Source: JAABRU01 sp964505535
GTDB taxonomy: Bacteria; Desulfobacterota; Desulfobacteria; Desulfobacterales; Desulfococcaceae
Direction: 5' to 3'
Assembly (NCBI GenBank): GCA_964505535.1
Contig: CAZDIU010000036.1
Location: 1-27,425, forward strand
DNA length: 27,425 nt
Of this stretch, positions 14,369 through 22,149 are shown piece after piece. The translations under genes and the position numbers were made by a program. The first letter of the stretch is position 1. Each line of letters opens with the position of its first letter. Below the pieces are notes generated by a model. That model was not told where the DNA came from and did not search any database. It worked only from the letters and a program-made list of their open reading frames with translations.

Positions 14369-15457
14369 TTACCCGTTCTTCTTCTCAAATTCCTTCATGA
14401 AAGACACCAGAGCCTCGACCGCGTCAATGCCGCTGGCATTGTAAATGGATGCCCGGCACCCGCCCACGGAGCGATGCCCTTTGAGTCCGCCAAACCCCGC
14501 GTCTGTTGCCTCTTTGATGAATTTCTTTTCCAAGTCCTCGGAAGGAAGCCGGAAAGTCACATTCATTTTGGAGCGGCTCCCTTTTTCAGCCGTGCCTCTG
14601 TAAAATGCGGTGCTGTCCATGAAACCGTAAATGATTTCCGCTTTTTTGTCATTGATCTGCCCCATTTTCTCCAGACCGCCCACTGTCTCCTCCAGCCATT
14701 TCAGCACAAGCTGCACCGTGTAAACCGCAATGCAGGGCGGCGTGTTGAACATGGAATTCTTTTCCGAATGGGTGGTGTATTTCAGCATGGTGGGCAGATT
14801 GGCCGGAACCCGTTTCAGCATATCCTCACGGACAATGACCATGCACACGCCCGCAGGCCCGATGTTTTTCTGCGCACCGGCATAAATCAGGCCAAAGGGA
14901 CGGGCATCAAAGGGACGGCTCATGAAATCCGAGGACATATCTGCCACCAGCGGCACATTCCCGGTATCCGGAAATTTTGCCCATTGGGTTCCTTTGATGG
15001 TGTTGTTGGATGTGATATGCACATACGCGGCATCTGCATTGAATTTGATATTTTCCGGAATATAGCAGAAATCCTTATCCTCGGAAGAGGCCACCACATT
15101 GGCTTTTTTGCCCAGAATCTTGACTTCCTTGATGGCTTTGGTGGCCCAGGTTCCGGTGTTGACATAATCTGCGGACTGTCCATCGGGCAGCAGGTTCATG
15201 GGAACCATGCAGAACTGCAGACTTGCACCGCCCTGGAGAAAAAGTACATGATAACTGTTATCCAGTTTCAGGATGCGTCTGGTTCTGGCAACTGCATCCT
15301 CAATGACCTCATCAAACCATTTGGAGCGGTGACTGATTTCCATGATGGACATGCCGGAACCGGCAAAATTGAGAAAAGAGGCCTGTATTTCCTCCAGCAC
15401 GGGCAGAGGCAGCGCAGCAGGCCCGGCATTGAAATTGAATATTCTGTTTTCTTTCAT
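14369..15457 (-). CDS. serC: Phosphoserine aminotransferase
   Basis: PLP-dependent transaminase that makes 3-phosphoserine from 3-phosphohydroxypyruvate and glutamate (serine synthesis; it also acts in pyridoxal phosphate synthesis in many bacteria). The 362 residues match the family's 360. The N-terminus FNFNAGPAALPLPVLEE is diagnostic. QGGASLQF contributes to phosphate and cofactor binding, and the PLP lysine lies in YAGAQKNIGPAGV. HRSVGGCRASIYNA near the C-terminus matches the HRxVGGxRASxYNA motif. A GGAGG site precedes the start at 15457. It is transcribed alone, convergent with the VapBC-like pair. Confidence 0.96.
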   Translation of the reverse strand: MKENRIFNFNAGPAALPLPVLEEIQASFLNFAGSGMSIMEISHRSKWFDEVIEDAVARTRRILKLDNSYHVLFLQGGASLQFCMVPMNLLPDGQSADYVNTGTWATKAIKEVKILGKKANVVASSEDKDFCYIPENIKFNADAAYVHITSNNTIKGTQWAKFPDTGNVPLVADMSSDFMSRPFDARPFGLIYAGAQKNIGPAGVCMVIVREDMLKRVPANLPTMLKYTTHSEKNSMFNTPPCIAVYTVQLVLKWLEETVGGLEKMGQINDKKAEIIYGFMDSTAFYRGTAEKGSRSKMNVTFRLPSEDLEKKFIKEATDAGFGGLKGHRSVGGCRASIYNASGIDAVEALVSFMKEFEKKNG

Positions 15458-15942
15458 AATTATCCTCCGTTATATATTTGGGATTATGATATGTTCATTT
15501 GTTTGGATGAAAATTTTTTATTATTTCAGAATAACACAGCAAAGTCAATGTATATTTTCAGAGTGTCCCGTTCCTGCACAGAAAGAGTATCTCATCCCGA
15601 TTCGCCATTGATCTGAAACACAGGTTTTTTGAACACGCGAAAACTTGTTTTTGCCTGCCTGCAGGTATCTTTTCAATGGGGAATCGGTATCACACAGGCA
15701 GAGGCGGTTTTGATATTTGGGGATCGGTATATTGTGCTTTTGTCCATCCTGCCGTATCTCAAAATATACGGCCTGGCACCCAATCTTCATAATATCTCCA
15801 CAACTCCTCCAAAATTTCAACATATTTGTCTGATATATGCTGTTTCCAAAGTCAGGGTTATCTGATATACTGTCCATCAATTCATATTTTGGAGCATTTT
15901 CCGAAATACCATATTACAAAATTACAGAAAGGAGATGGCATA
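15458..15942. other. Repeat-bearing divergent spacer between serC and the PstS-like gene
   Basis: 485 bp without a credible gene. It contains CCGATTCGCCATTGA (15597-15611), whose reverse complement recurs at 15673-15687 with one mismatch, an imperfect 15-bp inverted repeat 62 bp apart. GGTTTTTTGAACAC (15623-15636) also occurs at 14156-14169. A small hairpin GCCGTAT...ATACGGC lies at about 15751-15772. Promoters for both flanking genes must be here; none is convincing by eye. Confidence 0.6.
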
Positions 15943-16404
15943 ATGAAGAAAAACATGAAATCCGGCTGGCAGTACCCTTTGCCTGCCGGAATTTTTTTCT
16001 TACTGCTGATTTTGCTTTTTGTCCCCCTGTGCGGCGCGGACGAAATCCTGGTCATCGGCAGCAAAGACCTTCCGTCCGATGCAGTGAGCAGGGATGAGAT
16101 CAGAAACATATTCCTTGGGGAAAAGGTGAAATGGGACAATGGCGAAAAAATCATCTTTGTTCTGCTTATGACTGATGTGCATGAGGCTTTTCTGAAGCAG
16201 TATCTGGGAAGCACACCCGCGCAGTATCAGAATTACTGGAAAAAGATGATTTTCACCGGAAAGGCAAAATCCCCCAAATCCTTCAGCAGTCCGGAAAAAG
16301 TCATCGAGTATGTCAGCAATGCCGGAGGGACTGTTGCCTATATCCCATCCGCTGATTATGAAAAGGCTGACAAGGACAAAGTGAAAATTATTTCTGTCAG
16401 ATAG
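15943..16404 (+). CDS. PstS-like periplasmic substrate-binding protein (short)
   Basis: 153 residues. ATG 15943 is chosen because an AAAGGAG site lies 7 bp upstream. A strongly hydrophobic signal segment (about 14-30) ends near CGADE. The mature part begins ILVIGSKDLPSDAVSRDEIRNIFLGEKVKWDNGEKI, the signature of small PstS-like phosphate-binding-fold proteins. QYQNYWKKMIFTGKAKSPKSF and VIEYVSNAGGTVAYIPS follow. It is about half the length of true PstS and no ABC permease is nearby, so a sensory or adaptor role is more likely than transport. It is followed by a porin and a chemoreceptor with tight spacing. Confidence 0.8.
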   Translation: MKKNMKSGWQYPLPAGIFFLLLILLFVPLCGADEILVIGSKDLPSDAVSRDEIRNIFLGEKVKWDNGEKIIFVLLMTDVHEAFLKQYLGSTPAQYQNYWKKMIFTGKAKSPKSFSSPEKVIEYVSNAGGTVAYIPSADYEKADKDKVKIISVR

Positions 16405-16425
16405 ACAGGCAAGGAGGAAATGCGT

Positions 16426-17649
16426 ATGAGAAAGATATGGGTTGCACAGATAATATGGACAGTGCTGGCCCTGAGTGCAGGGCAGGTGAATGCGTTTGAA
16501 CTGGGAGACATTGAAATCCACGGATTCATTTCACAGGGATACCTCATCAGTGATCACAACAATTATATGGCAGATACGGAAGACGGCACATTTCAGTTCA
16601 ATGAAACCGGCCTCAGCTTTGGCACAGAACTGACCGATCAACTGCGCGTTTCCCTGCAGGTCTTTTCCCGTGATTTGGGGGATTCGGGCAACAATGATGT
16701 GGTTATGGGCTATGCCTACGGCGATTATCGCTGGCAGAACTGGCTGGGAATCCGGGCCGGAAAGATCAAAATTGACTACGGTCTGTACAATGAAACCCGT
16801 GAAATGGACATGCTGCGCACCGGTGTCATGCTGCCGCAAAGCGTGTATCCGGAAGTGTGGCGCGACAGTGTTTCCAACCTCAACGGCGCAGGGCTTTACG
16901 GATTTGCCCCCGCAGGCTTTATGGGAAAATTCTCATACAATCTGGAGATCGGTGCAATGGAATTTGATGCGAACAAGGGTTTTACCCGTTCCCTGAGTCC
17001 CCGGCTGGAAGATACCCTGACCCTGACAGACATGGAATCCGATTATGCCTGGTTTGCCAGTCTGCAATGGGACACACCGCTTCCGGGCCTGAAAATGAAA
17101 GGCTCCTATTACCAGATTGAGGGACTGACAGCCGAAGGAAATATGACCGGAATGACACCTGAAGGAACTCCGGTCAGTATGCAGGCCGCATATGATTTCA
17201 GCGATAAATACGGTTATATCATATCCGGTGAATACACATGGAAAAATCTGGTGATTTCCGCAGAATATTCCGAAGACAGTTTTGAGTTTGACACAGAATT
17301 CACCGGTCAGATGCAGATGGCCCCAAAACGCGGGATGGATATAACCAGCCAGGGCTGGTACGTTTCTGCGGCTTACCGCTTTGCAGACTGGTTTGAATCC
17401 GCACTGAGCTATTCAGAATATTACCCGGACAAGGATGACAAAGACGGGGAAAGAAAACCCCCGGAAATGGCTTTCACCTCCTGGCTGAAGACCGCGACCC
17501 TTTCCACCCGTTTTGACATTAATGAAAACTGGATTTTCAAACTGGAAGGCAGTTACAATGACGGATTCGGGGGTGTGAATCTTGCGGACAATGAAGAACT
17601 GGAACCATACTGGTGGCTGTTTGCGGCAAAAGTGACCTTCAGTTTTTAA
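16426..17649 (+). CDS. Outer-membrane beta-barrel porin-like protein
   Basis: 407 residues. ATG 16426 is preferred over an ATG 6 bp earlier because the GGAGG at 16413-16417 is then 8 bp away, not 2. The signal peptide ends VNA before FELGDIEIHGFISQGYL. The rest alternates polar and hydrophobic residues, is rich in Trp, Tyr and Gly, and ends in KVTFSF with a terminal Phe, the signal for insertion by the Bam complex. No cysteines are seen. The substrate is unknown. The gene lies 21 bp after the PstS-like gene and 12 bp before the chemoreceptor, so the three probably form one operon. Confidence 0.8.
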   Translation: MRKIWVAQIIWTVLALSAGQVNAFELGDIEIHGFISQGYLISDHNNYMADTEDGTFQFNETGLSFGTELTDQLRVSLQVFSRDLGDSGNNDVVMGYAYGDYRWQNWLGIRAGKIKIDYGLYNETREMDMLRTGVMLPQSVYPEVWRDSVSNLNGAGLYGFAPAGFMGKFSYNLEIGAMEFDANKGFTRSLSPRLEDTLTLTDMESDYAWFASLQWDTPLPGLKMKGSYYQIEGLTAEGNMTGMTPEGTPVSMQAAYDFSDKYGYIISGEYTWKNLVISAEYSEDSFEFDTEFTGQMQMAPKRGMDITSQGWYVSAAYRFADWFESALSYSEYYPDKDDKDGERKPPEMAFTSWLKTATLSTRFDINENWIFKLEGSYNDGFGGVNLADNEELEPYWWLFAAKVTFSF

Positions 17650-17661
17650 GGGAGTGCAGCA

Positions 17662-19284
17662 ATGAAAAAATCCATGAGCATTGCACAGAAGATCTGGCTG
17701 AGTCTGGCCATTCTGGCCGCAGGATATTTTATATCCGTGGGGCTGGGTTTTCTGCTTGGCGGAAATACGGAAAAACGGCTCTCCCTTGTGTCCGAGGATT
17801 TGTTTGCCGCGTCTGTGGAAAGCCGGGCTGCTGTTTCCGCGTTTGATGATCAGATCCGGTATTATCAGGATTTGGTCATGATCGGCAATATGGGAAATGT
17901 GGAGCAGTCCGCGCAGGAAAAAGCCAAAGAGGTTCAGGCTGCACTGGCACGGATTGGAGGTTTGCACGGGATTGGGGCCGATGATTTGCAGCAGGCAGAA
18001 ACGCTGCGCAGGGAGATGGAAATCTTCAGTGCGGAAGCCCTGGGCATATACCGGAAAATGGGAGCGGAAACAGATTTTGTGTTTGAGGAGGCAGAGGGAA
18101 AGGAACCGGGTTCGGAAGCGAATATGGAAGATGAAATCTTCCGCATTGGTCAGCAAAGCAATGCCCTGTCTGAAAAACTTTCTGATTTTGCAGAGCATTT
18201 CTCAGCCAATCTCAAGAATGAACTTGCAGATGTCAGCAATGCCACGCGGGAGTACCGCTGGCTGAACCTGATGCTGTTTCTTGTCATTGTGGCTTTTACA
18301 GGTTTATCCGCAGGATTTTTCATTTCCCGTTCCATCACCCGGCCTCTGAAGGAGGTCATCCACAGCCTTTCTGACTGCTCTGCCGACATGCTGTTCACCG
18401 CAGTGCAGGGCAGAGATGCCAGCAGCGCGCTTGCGGAAAGATCATTGCAGCAGGCCGCTTCTCTTGAGGAGGTTTCCGCATCTCTGGAGGAAATGTCCTC
18501 CATGACCAAACTCAATGCGGACAATGCGTCAAAGACCAGGGACATAGCGGAAAATGCTCTGAAATTAATCCATGATACCGACCGGTTCATGACAGAACTG
18601 ATGACTTCCATGAAGGAAATCACTGCCGCGAGCAAAGAAACTTCGAAAATCGTCAAAACCATTGATGAAATCGCGTTTCAGACCAATCTGCTGTCCCTGA
18701 ATGCTGCAGTGGAGGCTGCACGGGCAGGAAACACAGGCGCAGGATTTGCGGTCGTGGCAGGCGAAGTGCGGAATCTGGCGCTGCGTTCCGCAGATGCCGC
18801 ACGCACCACATCTGCAATGATAGAAGGGAATGTGAAAAAAATCGCTCAGGGAGAGAAAATTGCCTCCGGAACCATTCAGGTCTTCAAATCTGTGGCGCAG
18901 GGATCAGAAGATATACGCAATCTCATTGCGGAAATGACTTCAGCATCGGACAATCAGGCCGAGGGAATCCGGCAGGTGAACAATGCCATTGCGAAAATGG
19001 ATGAGGTGACCCAACGCAATGCCGGAGCAGCAGAGGACTCAGCCGCATTTTCCCGCCATCTGAATGAAAGGGCCATACAACTGAAAGAACTGGTGGACAA
19101 TCTGACCCATATGGTGGGCGGGCAGAATGGAAAAAGCAAAATTGTAGTTGAAAAAACAAAAAATTACAAGCCATTAAACGAATTGTCTCCTGCTCTGCCG
19201 CATTCCCTGAATCACCTGAAAAGAAAAGGAAAGGTCGGACACCCCACGGACTCCGATCTTCCCGTTCTTTCACAGCCTCTCTGA
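17662..19284 (+). CDS. Methyl-accepting chemotaxis protein
   Basis: 540-residue transmembrane chemoreceptor that controls the CheA kinase. TM1 is at about 12-34 (LSLAILAAGYFISVGLGFLL), a periplasmic helical sensor region spans about 35-199, and TM2 is at about 200-222. A short HAMP-like start SITRPLKEVI follows. The conserved signalling hairpin IDEIAFQTNLLSLNAAVEAA begins at about residue 334, and GFAVVAGEVRNLALRSADAA follows. Glu/Gln-rich flanks are possible methylation sites. The C-terminus (about 480-540) is basic and does not end in a CheR-binding pentapeptide. Genomic pairing with a PstS-like protein and a porin suggests that the ligand is delivered by, or resembles, the PstS-like protein's ligand (inference). 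Confidence 0.92.
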   Translation: MKKSMSIAQKIWLSLAILAAGYFISVGLGFLLGGNTEKRLSLVSEDLFAASVESRAAVSAFDDQIRYYQDLVMIGNMGNVEQSAQEKAKEVQAALARIGGLHGIGADDLQQAETLRREMEIFSAEALGIYRKMGAETDFVFEEAEGKEPGSEANMEDEIFRIGQQSNALSEKLSDFAEHFSANLKNELADVSNATREYRWLNLMLFLVIVAFTGLSAGFFISRSITRPLKEVIHSLSDCSADMLFTAVQGRDASSALAERSLQQAASLEEVSASLEEMSSMTKLNADNASKTRDIAENALKLIHDTDRFMTELMTSMKEITAASKETSKIVKTIDEIAFQTNLLSLNAAVEAARAGNTGAGFAVVAGEVRNLALRSADAARTTSAMIEGNVKKIAQGEKIASGTIQVFKSVAQGSEDIRNLIAEMTSASDNQAEGIRQVNNAIAKMDEVTQRNAGAAEDSAAFSRHLNERAIQLKELVDNLTHMVGGQNGKSKIVVEKTKNYKPLNELSPALPHSLNHLKRKGKVGHPTDSDLPVLSQPL

Positions 19285-19596
19285 TTTGCTGAAAAAAGCA
19301 TATGTTCCGTTCCAGCGCTGAACACGGGAACGGAAGATCTAAGCAGACACCTGAAAGACTTCGGAAGTTTCCGGAACTTCAGTAATCGGAGAAAGAGAGT
19401 TTTGAGCCTTGATTTATGTTCGGCACTTATTGGATTGTCAAAAACATTCTTTCACATTCAAAAAACTGACGGCAGAGTGCAAAACAGAAAGTTTGGCACT
19501 GTTTTTATGAATAATTTCAGTTTTCCGAACTTTCCTGTGCTGAATCTGACAGCAATGCCCTTTCACCCGCATCTGAATCTTGGGAATATTATGAAA
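19285..19596. other. Convergent spacer with repeats
   Basis: 312 bp between convergent genes. TTCCGTTCC (19305-19313) pairs with GGAACGGAA (19327-19335). A second short palindrome, GAAGTT-TCCGG-AACTTC, lies at about 19364-19380. The 20-bp dispersed block sits at 19446-19465 and the third 10-3-10 palindrome at 19477-19499. No gene is seen. Confidence 0.6.
19477..19499. repeat. 10-3-10 palindrome, GAA loop (copy C, imperfect)
   Basis: GTGCAAAACA (19477-19486), loop GAA, AGTTTGGCAC (19490-19499). Eight of ten positions pair. It is followed by TG and a T run, so it may serve as a terminator on the plus strand after the chemoreceptor gene. Confidence 0.55.
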
Positions 19597-20776
19597 TCAT
19601 CTGATTCGCTTCATACGGGCCTGGCGCATAAAGCTGCAGCGGGGTTTGCACCGCATCAGCATGTTGAACAGAAACGGGGCCATATCCCATATATATCCGG
19701 CAAAACGAGGAATTCGGGGGAATATGTGATAGAACAGACGGGCCATCCTTGCCCGCCGCGGCAGTTGCTGCAAAACAGGATGTTCCAGGATGCGCTTTTT
19801 ATATGCGGAACAGGTGAAATTTCCGGAGATAAAAGCCTGTATGATCTCCTGTGCTGCTGCATCCCCATAGGCCAGGGCAAAGGAAATGCCTTCCCCGAAC
19901 AAAGGGTCTGCGCCTGCTGCATCACCGGCAAACAGGACACGCGGTATGGCAAAAATTCCTTTGCTGTCAAACCGCTGAATGGGAAAACCCCGCAACCGGG
20001 AGTTTTCTGAGTTCAGTCCCTGTCTGGCCAGGGCCTCCTCAAAGACATTCCGGAGATGGAGGCGCTGGCCTCCTGGGGAGAACCGGCTGTCGAAAATCCC
20101 CCGGCTCATATGGGGTTTTCCCTGCACGAGACAGGGAAAATTCCAGGTATACCCCTGTAATCCCTTTAAGATGAAACTGAAATCATACTCCGCGATTCCC
20201 TCGCGGAATGCCGCAGTCTGCCCGGTTTCCGGGGTCAGGATTTCCAGTGTCCGCGCCCTGCCGGGTTTGCAGGGCAGTTTCAGCTTGCGGCGCACAAAGC
20301 TGTTGGAACCGTCCGCTGCCACCAGCATCTTCGCACGGAATATGCTGCGTCCGGTGTGCACTTCCACAAATGTTTCGTGCGGAATGACATCGGTGACAGA
20401 CTCTCCCTGCCGTATGGCAATTCCCCGCTGGTGTCCGCATTGAACCAGCCAATGATCAAATTCCTCCCGGCGGACAATGCGGAACGCGGGATCATGCCCA
20501 TCCCGGAGCGCAAATCTGCGGTGCTGACACAGCATATGAACTTCCTGTATGGTCAGATGGGGCCGGAGCAAATGACAGTCCCAAACCCGACAGCATTTTT
20601 TCTCCCAGATTTGTCACACCTCCGCCGCAAAGTTTTTCGCGGGGATGCACGGATTTTTCCACAATCACGATCCGGTCTGCCCATCCCGGATCCGCCTTTA
20701 CAAGATGCAGTGCCGCAGACATCCCGGCCGGACCGGAACCTGCGATAAGCACATCCACTGTCTCCATTTGGGTCAT
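19597..20776 (-). pseudogene. Geranylgeranyl reductase family FAD protein, frameshifted
   Basis: Two overlapping minus-strand reading frames join into one protein of about 390 residues. The first part (start 20776) has the FAD motif IAGSGPAGMSAALHL and LCGGGVTNLGEKMLSGLGLSF. The second continues from HLTIQEVHMLCQHRRFALR through AFRIVRREEFDHWL and LVAADGSNSFVRRKL to FAGDAAGADPLFGEGISFAL, the second FAD motif of the family. The break sits at the GGGG run 20559-20562; removing one base restores a single frame. Members reduce isoprenoid double bonds, for example in geranylgeranyl chains or menaquinone tails. Everything else looks intact, so this is either a recent inactivation or a base-call error. 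The divergent etfBA could supply electrons (inference). Confidence 0.8.
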
Positions 20777-21267
20777 ATCACCTCATCTGTTTATATTTTA
20801 AAGTAATTATTGATTCAGGATTTCACCGGTGTGAGAGAAAAGCCTGTCATCGAAAGGATAATATGAAATCTGAAAAAAATTGGCAAAAAAATTTTTTGAG
20901 ACTTTGTGAACATGCAGTTCTGAATTCACAGCAACGGCACGAAATCAGCAAAATGCTGCCCGGATTCTGAAACTGATGTATGCGGAAATATTTCCCCTGT
21001 CCCTTTTTCGGAAACAGGAACCCTGAAAACAGGAACATTTATTTATTTCAGACAGTTTGCTTAACAATTGTCAAGAATCTGTTGACAAGTCCGGTCAATT
21101 CCTTTACTTTCACTCTTCAGGTTTATTTTCAAATATAACTGTTTTTAGTATCTTATATCGGTTTTGGTTATGAGAAAACAGAATGCCGAATTTTGTTTCT
21201 CCATCCACTGACATTCAGGACAAAACCGGAAAAGAGATGAAAACATTTTTGCAAAAGGGAGTGCAAG
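20777..21267. other. Divergent control region between the reductase gene and etfB
   Basis: 491 bp, AT-rich, with no convincing gene. It must hold promoters for both directions. It contains the TTGTCAA/TTGACAA inverted repeat and a good -35 element described separately, and a stretch TTTTCAAATATAACTG near 21126 that might be a second promoter element. Confidence 0.5.
21068..21110 (+). promoter_or_regulatory. Candidate etfBA promoter with overlapping inverted repeat
   Basis: TTGTCAA (21068-21074), a 7-nt spacer, TTGACAA (21082-21088) form a perfect inverted repeat. Its right arm contains a consensus -35 TTGACA (21082-21087). A 17-bp spacer leads to TACTTT (21105-21110), which keeps positions 1, 2 and 6 of the -10. 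A factor bound to the repeat would cover the -35, so a repressor operator is possible. Confidence 0.4.
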
Positions 21268-22047
21268 GTGGATATTATTGTTTTGTTAAAGCAGGTTCCG
21301 GCAACAGAATCCATGATAACTGTTGCCCCTGACGGAAAGAGCATTCAGACCGGCAATCTCAAATGGGTCATGAATCCCTATGATGAATTTGCTGTGGAAG
21401 AGGCATTGCAGATTAAGCAGAAGCAGGGCGGAAGTGTGACAGTTCTTTCTGTCGGAACTGACAGAACTGTGGAAGCCCTGCGCACGGCTCTGGCAATGGG
21501 CGCAGACAATGCCGTGCTGATCAGTGATCCCGCTGTGGAGAACTGCGACAGTCTGGGCATTGCCAAAATACTGGCAGCAGCGATCAAAACCATGCCGTAT
21601 GATCTGATTATCGCGGGAATGCGGGCTGTGGATGATGACTGCGGCATTGTGGGCGCGGCTGTGGCCGGTCTGCTGCAGATTCCGCATATGGCAATGGTTG
21701 TCAAAGAGGAAATCACGGATCGCGTGATTCGATGCCGCAGCACTGTGGAAGGCGGCACGGTTGTAACAGAAGCCACTCTGCCGGTTCTGTTCACCACACA
21801 GCGGGGACTCAATGAACCCCGTTATGCATCTCTGCCGGGCATCATGAAGGCCAAGAAAAAGAAGATTGACACAAAGAAACTGGCCGATATTGGTCTGGAT
21901 AATGCCGCAGTTGCGCCCAAAGCAGTGATTGCGGCCCTGAAAACCCCTCCTGCAAGACAGGCAGGCAAAATCATACAGGGAGATTCCGCACAGGCAAAAG
22001 CTGCGGAACTGGTGAAACTGCTGCGGGAAGAGGCAAAGGTTATATAA
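21268..22047 (+). CDS. etfB: Electron transfer flavoprotein subunit beta
   Basis: 259 residues, the family norm. Forms a heterodimer with EtfA that carries electrons from acyl-CoA and related dehydrogenases to the quinone pool, or takes part in bifurcating complexes. It starts with GTG at 21268 after an AAAGGGAG site. The N-terminus MDIIVLLKQVPATESMITV and the segment MNPYDEFAVEEALQIK are typical, as is the AMP-binding-type region AGMRAVDDDCGIVGAAVAGLLQIP. The C-terminus has the ETF-beta recognition-loop region RGLNEPRYASLPGIMKAKKKKI. It is followed by etfA after a 102-bp spacer that contains short repeats. Confidence 0.94.
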   Translation: MDIIVLLKQVPATESMITVAPDGKSIQTGNLKWVMNPYDEFAVEEALQIKQKQGGSVTVLSVGTDRTVEALRTALAMGADNAVLISDPAVENCDSLGIAKILAAAIKTMPYDLIIAGMRAVDDDCGIVGAAVAGLLQIPHMAMVVKEEITDRVIRCRSTVEGGTVVTEATLPVLFTTQRGLNEPRYASLPGIMKAKKKKIDTKKLADIGLDNAAVAPKAVIAALKTPPARQAGKIIQGDSAQAKAAELVKLLREEAKVI

Positions 22048-22049
22048 AA

Positions 22050-22130
22050 GTGTCAGGATTCAGGTGTCAGGTGTTCAGGAAAATAAGCACCGGAAACCTG
22101 ACACTGAACACCGAAAACCTGACACCGAAA
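22050..22130. repeat. Short CAGGTGTC-type direct and inverted repeats between etfB and etfA
   Basis: GTGTCAGG or GGTGTCAGG occurs two times (22050-22070), and the reverse complement CCTGACAC two times (22097-22125), within 80 bp, so the RNA can fold into a long hairpin. It separates two genes that are usually nearly adjacent. Confidence 0.55.
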
Positions 22131-22149
22131 TCAAGGAGAAATACATATC

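Noticed and set aside
14249..15616. Plus-strand open frame of 455 codons over serC
   Set aside because: It lies opposite a fully conserved serC, and its translation shows no family motif.
15545..15880. Minus-strand ORF of 111 codons in the serC/PstS spacer
   Set aside because: It consists largely of the repeat blocks described and has no family motif; probably translated repeat DNA.
20847..21038. 63-codon minus-strand ORF in the etfB upstream region
   Set aside because: Low complexity, no ribosome-binding site, inside a region expected to hold promoters.
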